DNA of 5,559 nucleotides from Thermoplasmata archaeon (GCA_021826835.1 JAKAYH010000183.1:1-5559); one strand, 5' to 3'; positions 1 to 5,333 are shown, counted from the stretch's first letter. A program made the numbers and translations. Notes: a model not told the origin generated them from the sequence alone.

Positions 1-38
1 TCAAATATTTTTTTATCTCTTTATTGTATATTTTAATA

Positions 39-57
39 TAGGTATGGTTCATACCTA
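39..57. promoter_or_regulatory. Perfect 8-bp inverted repeat, possible operator or hairpin
   Basis: TAGGTATG (39-46), a 3-base spacer, then CATACCTA (50-57) form a perfect inverted repeat in AT-rich DNA. On the minus strand an ATG at 52-50 opens a frame (MNHTYIKIYNKEIKKYL) that runs off the left edge. The repeat could therefore be an operator overlapping the start of a gene that lies mostly outside the window. It could also be a transcript hairpin; there is no T-run directly beside it. Only the symmetry is certain; the role is inferred. Confidence 0.35.
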
Positions 58-198
58 AATATTAAAAACTCAACATATTAGAAAAGTCATAAAAATATAG
101 ATTCTGATTGATTTAGCAATTATAGTGGTATGTTAATATATATCCTTTCAGGTTTGTTTAACGATCACTATCTAACATCAACCTGGGATATGGCTAGA

Positions 199-360
199 CT
201 ACGCGCAAAATATTCCAAGGCTTGAGTCGGTTTTCATTTGAATTCTTGATTCCCTGGCTTTGTCTCCTGAAAGTAGGATGCCCCACTTTGTCACTGTAAC
301 AATGACCTTGGAAAATCGTTGCATTCTCTGCTTGAAAACATCTTCATCAAAATGCACCAT
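199..360 (-). CDS. Small unrecognised ORF, possibly a gene remnant
   Basis: A 53-codon frame starts MVHFDEDVFKQRM and ends GIFCA. A TTG three codons upstream (369) could also serve as start. The first half is charged and amphipathic, followed by a hydrophobic stretch VIVTVTKWGILL at about residues 19-30, so it reads like protein rather than noise. An ATG at 397 in another frame (MKEVKKFIGIG, then stop) could be joined to it by a single-base shift, which would fit a decayed gene. It lies downstream of the CARF regulator gene on the same strand, with a gap of about 65 bases, and has no clear TATA box or ribosome binding site of its own. I do not recognise the family. It could be a chance frame, since the AT content makes short frames common. 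Confidence 0.25.
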   Translation of the reverse strand: MVHFDEDVFKQRMQRFSKVIVTVTKWGILLSGDKARESRIQMKTDSSLGIFCA

Positions 361-426
361 ATCATCCAATTCCGATGAATTTCTTAACTTCTTTCATCCA
401 ATGGTTAATAGCAATACTTACTGAAG

Positions 427-1146
427 TCAAACAGTAACAATCTTACCAAGAGCAGTTATCTCAACTTCAATCCTGCCTCTTGCACCCCGATTCACCGAGA
501 CAAGCCCCAAGTCCACAAGGCCCTGTGAATCGTCCGTGCCGTTCATGTGCCTGCTGATAAGGGATTTTTCCAACCCCGTCATCTCTGAAAGTTGTTCAAG
601 GCTATCCACTTTACCTCTTTTCTTCGCAAGCGCATCTAGAATAGTGAGCTTAGTTTCAGAGAGGATTTTCTGGTATCCAAGCTTAAGTATGGGCAGCATA
701 TGAACTCCCTTGGGATCGATCCAGAAGGCTCTTATGCCAAAAATGAAAGCTGAGGAAATTGCCGTGCATGACATGAGCTTAGCACCCTCAGTTACATTCA
801 TGAGAAAATCGTCATATTCGTTGCAATTGTCTTTGTATACTGATTTCACTGCCTCAAGTACTTCATTCAGGTCACCAGATCTCACCACAACCTCCTCAAC
901 ACTTGTCATTAGAGCGTTTGCTATCTGTTTGGTGAATTCCCTAAATGGTATCTCGATAAGGCGGGTATTCTTATCATGAACTTCTTCATGTATTATTACA
1001 AGCTTATCAATTGGAAGAAGTCTTATTCCATCCCTAATACCCTTGTATGACTGCCCGTCCGAATATATTGCAATCTGCAGTGTCTTTACCTGTTCAAGAT
1101 GGTCTTCTCCCATTGATTTGACTATACATTCCGCATTATTAAACAT
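427..1146 (-). CDS. CARF-domain winged-helix transcriptional regulator (Csa3/DUF6293-like)
   Basis: Predicted cytoplasmic DNA-binding regulator of 239 residues. The N-terminal half is a Rossmann-like CARF fold. Its first strand reads KTLQIAIYSDG at about residues 21-31, and NVTEGAKLMS at about 117-126 matches the ligand-pocket signature N-x-T-x-G-x-K-x-M-S of CARF proteins. A C-terminal winged helix-turn-helix spans about 165-239 (LTILDALAKKRG, then LEQLSEMTGLEKSLISRHM, then a wing rich in Arg and Gly). Characterised CARF proteins bind cyclic oligoadenylates made by type III CRISPR systems; Csa3-type members regulate transcription. No cas genes are visible here, so the ligand is unknown. The frame extends upstream to an ATG at 1272. 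I chose the ATG at 1146 because a weak TATA-like box and a CAACCGTTG motif precede it; the ATG at 1113 (228 residues) is equally acceptable and starts closer to the first CARF strand. Autoregulation through that motif is inferred. Confidence 0.8.
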   Translation of the reverse strand: MFNNAECIVKSMGEDHLEQVKTLQIAIYSDGQSYKGIRDGIRLLPIDKLVIIHEEVHDKNTRLIEIPFREFTKQIANALMTSVEEVVVRSGDLNEVLEAVKSVYKDNCNEYDDFLMNVTEGAKLMSCTAISSAFIFGIRAFWIDPKGVHMLPILKLGYQKILSETKLTILDALAKKRGKVDSLEQLSEMTGLEKSLISRHMNGTDDSQGLVDLGLVSVNRGARGRIEVEITALGKIVTV

Positions 1147-1167
1147 ATTTATTGAATTCTTTACCGC

Positions 1168-1175
1168 CATACTAA
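1168..1175 (-). promoter_or_regulatory. Weak TATA-like box for the CARF regulator
   Basis: TTAGTATG on the minus strand begins 10 bases downstream of the CAACCGTTG motif and 29 bases upstream of the ATG at 1146, which fits a leaderless transcript. The match to an archaeal TATA box is poor. A better AT-rich box (AATAAATAT, 1153-1145) would instead serve the ATG at 1113, so this call is tentative. Confidence 0.3.
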
Positions 1176-1185
1176 TCTTCTCCCA

Positions 1186-1194
1186 CAACGGTTG
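1186..1194 (-). promoter_or_regulatory. CAAC-N-GTTG motif, copy 1 (regulator promoter)
   Basis: On the minus strand the sequence reads ATGCATCAACCGTTG followed by TGGGA. It matches the copy at 2985-2993 in 19 of 20 positions, including flanks on both sides. The core is an inverted repeat with one central base, as expected for a dimeric helix-turn-helix protein. It lies 40 bases upstream of the chosen regulator start. It would lie inside the coding sequence if the far upstream ATG at 1272 were used, which argues for a later start. Confidence 0.6.
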
Positions 1195-1293
1195 ATGCAT
1201 GAAAAAACCGATCAAGAATTTTGAATGTTGATATAGCATCCAAAACTGTCTTGATCTTGTATATTTTTTCAATTTGTATAATAGGGTTGATTA

Positions 1294-1302
1294 CAACCGT
1301 TG
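1294..1302 (+). promoter_or_regulatory. CAAC-N-GTTG motif, copy 2 (upstream of the broken small gene and reductase)
   Basis: CAACCGTTG followed by ACGGAA lies 11 bases upstream of the TATA-like box TTTTATAC. The zinc-finger promoter has nearly the same layout (10 bases). The centre is 108 bases from copy 1, so the two copies sit back to back in the divergent intergenic region. The candidate binding protein is the adjacent CARF-wHTH regulator; this is inference from position and symmetry. Confidence 0.6.
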
Positions 1303-1313
1303 ACGGAATCCCC

Positions 1314-1321
1314 TTTTATAC
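1314..1321 (+). promoter_or_regulatory. TATA-like box
   Basis: TTTTATAC is preceded by a GGAATCCCC stretch and followed 36 bases from its first base by an ATG at 1350. Transcription would be expected to start at about 1340-1346. The transcript would cover the broken small frame and could run on into the disulfide reductase gene, whose own immediate upstream region lacks a well-placed TATA box. Confidence 0.5.
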
Positions 1322-1349
1322 ACGGTCTGAATTAGAATATTAGACTAAT

Positions 1350-1506
1350 ATGACAGATTGGGTCAGAATCTGCTTCAAAAGCTGCTCTGTCAAAGACCGT
1401 TAAGGCTGTAAAGGAGGTTCTGATAATAATTGGGCTTAGTTGTTCCATTATGGAAACTATGCCCGGAAGAAGTGGAGACATCATTATCAATGCGGCACAT
1501 ATTTGA
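1350..1506 (+). pseudogene. Possible frame-broken small gene of unknown function
   Basis: The ATG at 1350 is correctly placed for the TATA-like box at 1314, but its frame (MTDWVRICFKSCSVKDR) stops after 17 codons. In another frame the bases from 1354 to the TGA at 1504-1506 stay open for 50 codons. They read like real protein (SKAALSKTVKAVKEVL, an amphipathic Lys/Ala helix, then a hydrophobic LIIIGLSCSIM segment), but this frame has no start codon and is preceded by a TGA at 1351. One frameshift shortly after the ATG would join them into a protein of about 51 residues. I do not recognise the family. Alternatives are a truncated fragment of a longer gene, or an untranslated leader of the reductase transcript. 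Confidence 0.35.
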
Positions 1507-1577
1507 AAGACATCTCATATTATGACGCTTGGTTATTGTGATGGATGTATTGCTTTCATTGTCTAAGTTTAAAAAAT

Positions 1578-1584
1578 GGGTGGT
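1578..1584 (+). promoter_or_regulatory. Ribosome binding site that decides the reductase start
   Basis: GGGTGGT lies 4 bases before the ATG at 1589 and resembles the GGTGAT portion of the archaeal Shine-Dalgarno consensus. It supports the ATG at 1589 over the TTG at 1529, which would add 20 residues unlike the normal N-terminus of this family. Confidence 0.5.
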
Positions 1585-1588
1585 TCAA

Positions 1589-2977
1589 ATGGTGGAGAAA
1601 TTTGATCTTGTTGTTATTGGCTCTGGGTCCGGACTGGATGTTGCAAATGAGGCTGCAAGAAATGGATTAAAGGTCGCTATAATAGAGCCTGGTCCACTTG
1701 GTGGAACATGCCTGAACAGAGGATGTATTCCCTCAAAGATGCTCCTTCATGTGGCTGATTTAGTGGAAACTATGCGCTCTTCGCGCAAGTTCTCAGTCAA
1801 TGCTGACAATATTTCAGTAGATTTTCCAAAAATAGTGAAAGAAGTAAGCGCTTTTGTCGATGATGAATCCGATGGCATTGAAAAATATTTATCCACTGCA
1901 AAAAATCCTACATTGTTCAGAGGAATTGCAGAATTCAGAGGTCACAAAGAGTTGATGGTAGGGAACACATTAATCAGAGGAGGGAAGATACTTATAGCTG
2001 CCGGAGCTAGGCCGAAGATACCGGATATTCCGGGCTTGATTGAGGCGGGATATCTGACCAGCACGGAAGCTCTCCGCCTCTCAAGTCTTCCTGATTCACT
2101 GACCATAATAGGGGGTGGCTACATAGCAGTGGAGTTGGCGCATTTTTTTGGTTCCATTGGCTCAAAAGTGTATCTAATACAGAGGAGCGATAGACTGTTA
2201 ACCAGAGAGGATGAAGAGATTTCCAGAAACTTCACGGTCGAATTTGCCAAGAAGCATACGGTGCTGCTTTCATCTGAACCTGAAATGATTACAAAGAAAG
2301 GGGGGTTTTATCATGTAAAGGTGAAATCTTCAGTGGAAGATAATAATACAACAATCGTAACTAAAGAATTGCTCATAGCGGTTGGGGTGACTCCAAATAC
2401 TGACATCCTGATGCCTGAAAGAACCGGCGTAAAACTTGGTGAAAGTGGTTTTATTATTGTCGATGAATACCTTGAAACAAACGTTAAAGGAATATTCAGC
2501 CTTGGCGATGTCATCGGAAGCTACAAGCTGAAACACAGTGCCAACCTGGAGGCTCAGTATAGCTACTATAACATAATTGATTCAGATAATAAGATTCCAG
2601 TAAACTACAATGCAATTCCCCACGCAGTATTCACATCCCCGCAAATCGCAGGCGTCGGTCTCAGTGAACAGAAGGCAAAAGCCATGAAATTAGACTTCGT
2701 TGTGGGAAAATATAGATATATTGACACAGGAATGGGCATGGCACTGAAGGATGAATCTGGCTTCGTCAAGATTTTGATCGAAAAAACTTCACATAAAATA
2801 CTGGGTTGTCACATAATGGGTACAGATGCCTCAACACTCTTGCACGAGGTGGTGGTGGCAATGAATGCCGGAAACGGAAATCTGGAAAACATAACAGGAA
2901 CTGTTCATGTCCATCCAGCACTATCCGAGGTGGTACTCAGAGCGGGACTTTCAGCAAGAGAGGGACTTCAGCATTAA
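1589..2977 (+). CDS. FAD-dependent pyridine nucleotide-disulfide oxidoreductase (dihydrolipoyl dehydrogenase/mycothione reductase-like)
   Basis: Cytoplasmic homodimeric flavoenzyme of 462 residues, a normal length for the family, that transfers electrons from NAD(P)H through FAD and a redox-active cysteine pair to a disulfide. Visible parts, numbered from the ATG at 1589: FAD-binding GSGSG at 11-15; catalytic GGTCLNRGCIPSK with Cys41 and Cys46; nucleotide-binding GGGYIAVE at 175-182; second FAD motif LGDVIG at about 305-310; and a C-terminal dimerisation domain ending in HPALSE, giving the His442-Glu447 proton-relay pair. The third glycine of the first FAD motif is replaced by Leu, as mycothione-type reductases also deviate there. 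The second nucleotide strand ends LIQRSDRLL without the acidic residue typical of NAD enzymes, which suggests NADPH. The disulfide substrate is unknown: lipoamide, a low-molecular-weight thiol or a protein are all possible. It lacks the terminal Cys-Cys pair of mercuric reductase. Confidence 0.88.
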   Translation: MVEKFDLVVIGSGSGLDVANEAARNGLKVAIIEPGPLGGTCLNRGCIPSKMLLHVADLVETMRSSRKFSVNADNISVDFPKIVKEVSAFVDDESDGIEKYLSTAKNPTLFRGIAEFRGHKELMVGNTLIRGGKILIAAGARPKIPDIPGLIEAGYLTSTEALRLSSLPDSLTIIGGGYIAVELAHFFGSIGSKVYLIQRSDRLLTREDEEISRNFTVEFAKKHTVLLSSEPEMITKKGGFYHVKVKSSVEDNNTTIVTKELLIAVGVTPNTDILMPERTGVKLGESGFIIVDEYLETNVKGIFSLGDVIGSYKLKHSANLEAQYSYYNIIDSDNKIPVNYNAIPHAVFTSPQIAGVGLSEQKAKAMKLDFVVGKYRYIDTGMGMALKDESGFVKILIEKTSHKILGCHIMGTDASTLLHEVVVAMNAGNGNLENITGTVHVHPALSEVVLRAGLSAREGLQH

Positions 2978-2984
2978 GATGCAT

Positions 2985-2993
2985 CAACCGTTG
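2985..2993 (+). promoter_or_regulatory. CAAC-N-GTTG motif, copy 3 (zinc-finger gene promoter)
   Basis: ATGCATCAACCGTTG followed by AGGGAA begins 7 bases after the reductase stop codon (core 2985-2993) and ends 10 bases before the TATA box of the zinc-finger gene. It is nearly identical over 20 bases to copy 1 in the regulator promoter. The spacing to TATA equals that of copy 2 within one base. Confidence 0.6.
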
Positions 2994-3003
2994 AGGGAAA
3001 AAC

Positions 3004-3011
3004 TTTAAAAT
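3004..3011 (+). promoter_or_regulatory. TATA box of the zinc-finger gene
   Basis: TTTAAAAT, preceded by the purine-rich AGGGAAAAAC as a plausible BRE, predicts a start of transcription at about 3030-3034. That leaves a leader of roughly 10 bases that just includes the ribosome binding site. The gene therefore has its own promoter although it follows the reductase by only 65 bases. Confidence 0.6.
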
Positions 3012-3031
3012 GTGTACCGCACTTAATATTT

Positions 3032-3038
3032 GAGGTGA
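3032..3038 (+). promoter_or_regulatory. Strong Shine-Dalgarno sequence of the zinc-finger gene
   Basis: GAGGTGA, a full-strength archaeal Shine-Dalgarno match, lies 4 bases before the ATG at 3043. It is the best ribosome binding site in the window and is the main support for a gene this short being translated. Confidence 0.75.
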
Positions 3039-3042
3039 ATAA

Positions 3043-3138
3043 ATGTCTGAAGAAAAATTTGAATGTAAAGCATGCAACATGTCTTTTGCATCCAAGAAGG
3101 AAATGGAAGAGCATGCAGAAAAGCATCACAAGCACTAG
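3043..3138 (+). CDS. C2H2 zinc-finger microprotein, 31 residues
   Basis: The whole protein is one classical zinc finger: Cys8-x2-Cys11-x3-Phe15-x5-Met21-x2-His24-x3-His28, with the core hydrophobic positions (Phe15, Met21) filled and a His/Lys-rich tail HHKH. It should fold around one zinc ion as a beta-hairpin plus helix. The finger helix carries Ser, Lys and Glu at the positions that usually contact DNA, so nucleic-acid binding is possible but a protein-binding or zinc-handling role is equally open. Single-finger microproteins are known in archaea, mostly uncharacterised. It has its own TATA box, a strong ribosome binding site and a terminator-like hairpin, and it carries the same upstream motif as the CARF regulator. 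That suggests co-regulation with the regulator and the reductase. Confidence 0.8.
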   Translation: MSEEKFECKACNMSFASKKEMEEHAEKHHKH

Positions 3139-3145
3139 ATTCTAG

Positions 3146-3186
3146 TAATATAAATAATCTCTATAATTTATATATTACATTTTTTT
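3146..3186 (+). terminator. AT-rich hairpin plus T-run terminator after the zinc-finger gene
   Basis: TAATATAAAT (3146-3155) can pair with ATTTATATATTA (3166-3177), with two unpaired bases in the second arm. It is followed by seven T residues (3180-3186). Archaeal termination depends mainly on the T-run, so the T-run is the stronger part of the evidence. Confidence 0.5.
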
Positions 3187-3295
3187 AAAAGTTATCTCTT
3201 ATTGGAGATACGCGTCTGGCCGACTATATATAGTCATTTTTAGAAAGGAAATTGATTCTAACGATTATTTTTAAAATATTCGCTTAAAACCTTAA
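3187..3295. other. Intergenic region with two hairpin-forming repeats
   Basis: No coding frame stands out. TATCTC (3193-3198) and GAGATA (3205-3210) form a 6-bp stem. GACTATATATAGTC (3222-3235) is a perfect 14-base palindrome followed by ATTTTT. The second could be a back-up terminator for transcripts from the left or a protein binding site; AT palindromes also arise by chance in DNA of this composition. Confidence 0.35.
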
Positions 3296-3526
3296 TCAAA
3301 TCATCCCGACCGGCCCATTTCCATTTAGGTTTTTTGGTTCATTTCCCCTGAATAAGAGAACGGAAGAAGGCAAAATGTGCCATACTTTCTGCAACTTCCT
3401 TCGAGAATTAAAGTGTCCATATATTACTCCTTCAACACTTATTTTAGAAGCTTTTATTTCTGCAATGTTGATAACTCCAATACTCCCCAGAATAATCATT
3501 TCCAGATCTGACAAAAGACATATCAC
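3296..3526 (-). pseudogene. Possible remnant of a bactofilin-like (polymer-forming) gene
   Basis: A 76-codon frame starts at a GTG (3526); an internal ATG at 3499 is also possible. Residues 11-40 read like one and a half turns of a beta-helix of the bactofilin kind: GSIGVINIAEIKAS, then KISVEGVIYGHF, with alternating hydrophobic residues and a G-x-I/V rhythm. Bactofilins are far longer than this and contain many such repeats; here the remainder (HILPSSVLLFRGNEPKN and onward) shows no repeat. It therefore looks like a decayed end of a gene, or a chance resemblance. It is divergent from the permease gene, with no convincing promoter. The match is by eye only. Confidence 0.25.
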
Positions 3527-3631
3527 ACTGTTTTTTCATTGGATAATATACATCGAGAACAAATAAATTTTATTTATTTCGTTTATGGACATAAAATAAA
3601 CAATTTAGCAATATTAATGCAAATTATGCAC

Positions 3632-3639
3632 TTATAAAA
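3632..3639 (+). promoter_or_regulatory. TATA box of the YeeE/YedE permease gene
   Basis: TTATAAAA is a close match to the archaeal TATA consensus and lies 39 bases upstream of the ATG at 3671. This predicts transcription start at about 3661-3663 and a leader of roughly 10 bases. There is no Shine-Dalgarno sequence, consistent with nearly leaderless translation. Confidence 0.65.
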
Positions 3640-3651
3640 ACGATAATAATA

Positions 3652-3668
3652 ATGATAATATTTATCAT
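3652..3668. promoter_or_regulatory. 17-base inverted repeat over the permease transcription start, candidate operator
   Basis: ATGATAA (3652-3658), a TAT spacer, and TTATCAT (3662-3668) form a perfect 7-bp inverted repeat. It covers the predicted transcription start and ends 2 bases before the start codon. A repressor bound here would block polymerase loading. It does not resemble the CAAC-N-GTTG motif, so a different regulator would be involved. Confidence 0.45.
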
Positions 3669-3670
3669 CC

Positions 3671-4858
3671 ATGAAAGCGTTTTTCAGCACGGCTTACTTT
3701 TACGGGATTCTACTGGCGGTCACGAGTTTTCTTCTCGCTCTGTTTACATATCTGCTAACCGGTACCGGTCTATGGTGGGGTGTTACAGGAGCAGAAAGCC
3801 AGATGGGGGGTGTTTTCTGGAGTTTTTTCGGATTAAAAATATCATCTCTTCCATATTATCAAGTATATCCAATACCTGTCTTCGGAAAGGCATTTACGTG
3901 GTTTCTCGTTTACGGAATAATAATAGGGCCACTTCTCGTATCTTCATTAAGGAGGGAATTTTCAATCAGGCAGGTACCTAACAGGTGGCTTTTTCTTCAG
4001 GTCTTGGTTGGAGGGATACTTATCGGATACGGCACGCGTATGGCGGGAGGATGCAATATAGGTGATTTCTACTCCGGCTTTGCAACCGGAAGCATGTGGG
4101 CATTTCCGTTCTTCTTTGCTATGATTGCAGGAATATATGCAATAATAGTAGGAAAAAGATATATGGGACGCCATGGTGTATCACTATCAAAAGTGAGGCC
4201 GACGATGATTTGGCCCGGAAGAAAGGTACAACTTTCGATATTCTGTATAACGATAGCAGTCATAGCTATAATGTTCGTATTTACAGATAACCTGGTACGA
4301 TTATGGCTTGCTTTTGGCCTGATTTTCGGATCTATTGGATATCTGGGAATTCTTTGCTTCCAGACCTCGTTCCGGGAAACGCTCGGAGAAACGAAAGATC
4401 GCACGATGGCAAAGGCACTTGCAGTATCTCTCCTCGTTTTTTCCGTGATATCGCAGATAGCGATTCTTGGCTTCGGGATGCATACAAACTTCTTCTTCGA
4501 TCAGAGTGAGAGTGTCCTTTACCAGACCTTTGGTGGATTCATATTCGGCCTTGGGATGGGTCTCGCATTTAACTGTACATTTAGCATGGAATGGCGTATG
4601 GGTTCTGGAAACGTGCAGGCTGTAATAACCTTCATCGGCCTGACCTTAATAGGCGCTCCCTTATACGCCATAACATACGGGTGGTGGCATTCAGTCATAC
4701 CTGTCATAATAGAGCCTTCCCATTACTGGTACTTCTCTCTGTATAGATTCGGAATTCCCGGTGCGATTCTTATTGATCTCTTTCCAGTGGTCTGGCTGAT
4801 ATATTCAATGCACCCATCACTTTCTGTAAAAAGAAAAGCAGCCGATGTGGTCAGATAG
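3671..4858 (+). CDS. YeeE/YedE family (TsuA-like) sulfur-compound permease
   Basis: Polytopic membrane protein of 395 residues with about ten hydrophobic segments, normal for this family (two Sulf_transp repeats). The known function is uptake of thiosulfate, or movement of related sulfur compounds, through a pore lined by conserved cysteines. The three expected sites are present: Cys128 in the first repeat (GTRMAGGCNIGDFYSG), Cys229 between the halves (GILCFQTSFRETL, the family's FC-x-x-x-FR element), and Cys302 in the second repeat (GLGMGLAFNCTFSMEWRMGSGN). Cys302 lies in an N-C-T context where many relatives have G-C. A loop at about 31-70 between the first two membrane segments (GTGLWWGVTG) is also usual. 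Many relatives sit beside a TusA/SirA sulfur carrier; none is visible here and the gene looks monocistronic. Thiosulfate as substrate is inferred from the family. Confidence 0.88.
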   Translation: MKAFFSTAYFYGILLAVTSFLLALFTYLLTGTGLWWGVTGAESQMGGVFWSFFGLKISSLPYYQVYPIPVFGKAFTWFLVYGIIIGPLLVSSLRREFSIRQVPNRWLFLQVLVGGILIGYGTRMAGGCNIGDFYSGFATGSMWAFPFFFAMIAGIYAIIVGKRYMGRHGVSLSKVRPTMIWPGRKVQLSIFCITIAVIAIMFVFTDNLVRLWLAFGLIFGSIGYLGILCFQTSFRETLGETKDRTMAKALAVSLLVFSVISQIAILGFGMHTNFFFDQSESVLYQTFGGFIFGLGMGLAFNCTFSMEWRMGSGNVQAVITFIGLTLIGAPLYAITYGWWHSVIPVIIEPSHYWYFSLYRFGIPGAILIDLFPVVWLIYSMHPSLSVKRKAADVVR

Positions 4859-5266
4859 ATTTACATTCCACATCTGGTTATGTTTTCAACCATTTAACTG
4901 CTGGTTCAATACATAAACTGAATCAAAGATATATTATCCAGTTTGCAGGTATTCTGAATGAAAGCACTTCAGGAACGATAGAATAATTTATCCATTAATT
5001 GCCGGTCCGATCTGAGTCTGTTTCCATAAGTATCTGTTCAGATTTCCCAGTGATCAGTGTATAAATATTCCGAACCATAACCAGTGTGTTCATATGCAGG
5101 AATTGACAAGTCCATACACTATTTCAACAGGAAATATTATAATATTCAACGGGGATTAATAATAACTAAAATAAGAGGTTACAATAGACAGACTCTCCGC
5201 ATGTCTGACTAATACTCATAATTATAATTGCTTAATCATGTAGCAACGAGGAATAACAACAATATC
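4859..5266. other. Intergenic region, no confident gene
   Basis: About 400 AT-rich bases with frequent stops. Visible items are an imperfect hairpin TAGACAGAC/GTCTGACTA (5185-5193 with 5203-5211, one mismatch, 9-base loop), an all-AT 14-base palindrome at 5133-5146, and a 21-codon frame at 5094-5159 with a TATA-like box in front. There is no clear T-run terminator after the permease gene. The region may be scarred by past insertion-sequence activity given the transposase to its right, but no repeat proves this. Confidence 0.4.
5094..5159 (+). CDS. Possible 21-residue ORF behind a TATA-like box
   Basis: MQELTSPYTISTGNIIIFNGD starts 34 bases downstream of the first base of TATAAATA (5060-5067), the arrangement expected of a leaderless archaeal gene. 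There is no ribosome binding site and no recognisable domain. It may be the surviving start of a truncated gene or pure chance. Confidence 0.15.
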   Translation: MQELTSPYTISTGNIIIFNGD

Positions 5267-5278
5267 CTGTCAGCCAAA

Positions 5279-5286
5279 GTTAAAAT
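5279..5286 (+). promoter_or_regulatory. TATA-like box of the transposase gene
   Basis: GTTAAAAT begins 29 bases upstream of the ATG at 5308, consistent with a leaderless transposase transcript. It overlaps the left arm of the inverted repeat at 5284-5333. Confidence 0.4.
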
Positions 5287-5333
5287 TGGGGGAATTAATT
5301 CTGAGTTATGACAAACAAAACAATCCCCCAATT
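5284..5333. repeat. 10-bp inverted repeat centred on the transposase start codon
   Basis: AATTGGGGGA (5284-5293) and TCCCCCAATT (5324-5333) are perfect inverted repeats separated by 30 bases. The centre of symmetry falls on the ATG at 5308. Symmetric CTGTC (5267-5271) and GACAG (5346-5350) lie further out at matching distances. It could be a binding site for the transposase near the end of the element, or a hairpin that forms when the gene is read from an outside promoter and hides the start codon. Confidence 0.55.

Noticed and set aside
1147..1272. Extension of the CARF regulator to the ATG at 1272, adding 42 residues
   Set aside because: The extra residues precede the CARF fold, show no domain, and would place the CAACCGTTG motif inside the gene. 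A later start fits both the family and the promoter layout.
1529..1588. TTG start at 1529 for the reductase
   Set aside because: It adds 20 residues before the normal family N-terminus, while the ATG at 1589 has a ribosome binding site 4 bases upstream.
1589..2977. Mercuric reductase (merA)
   Set aside because: There is no C-terminal Cys-Cys pair, no N-terminal metal-binding domain and no other mer gene; only the general family motifs are shared.
3560..3590. AAATAAA/TTTATTT repeats upstream of the permease
   Set aside because: Low-complexity AT sequence with several equivalent pairings; no fixed structure is implied.
4800..4986. Plus-strand frame running past the permease stop (ending ILNESTSGTIE, stop at 4984-4986)
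   Set aside because: It has no start codon and largely reflects open frames expected by chance in AT-rich DNA; there is no domain and no promoter.
5133..5146. 14-base palindrome AATATTATAATATT
   Set aside because: It is made only of A and T in AT-rich DNA and is not beside any gene start, so it is probably chance.
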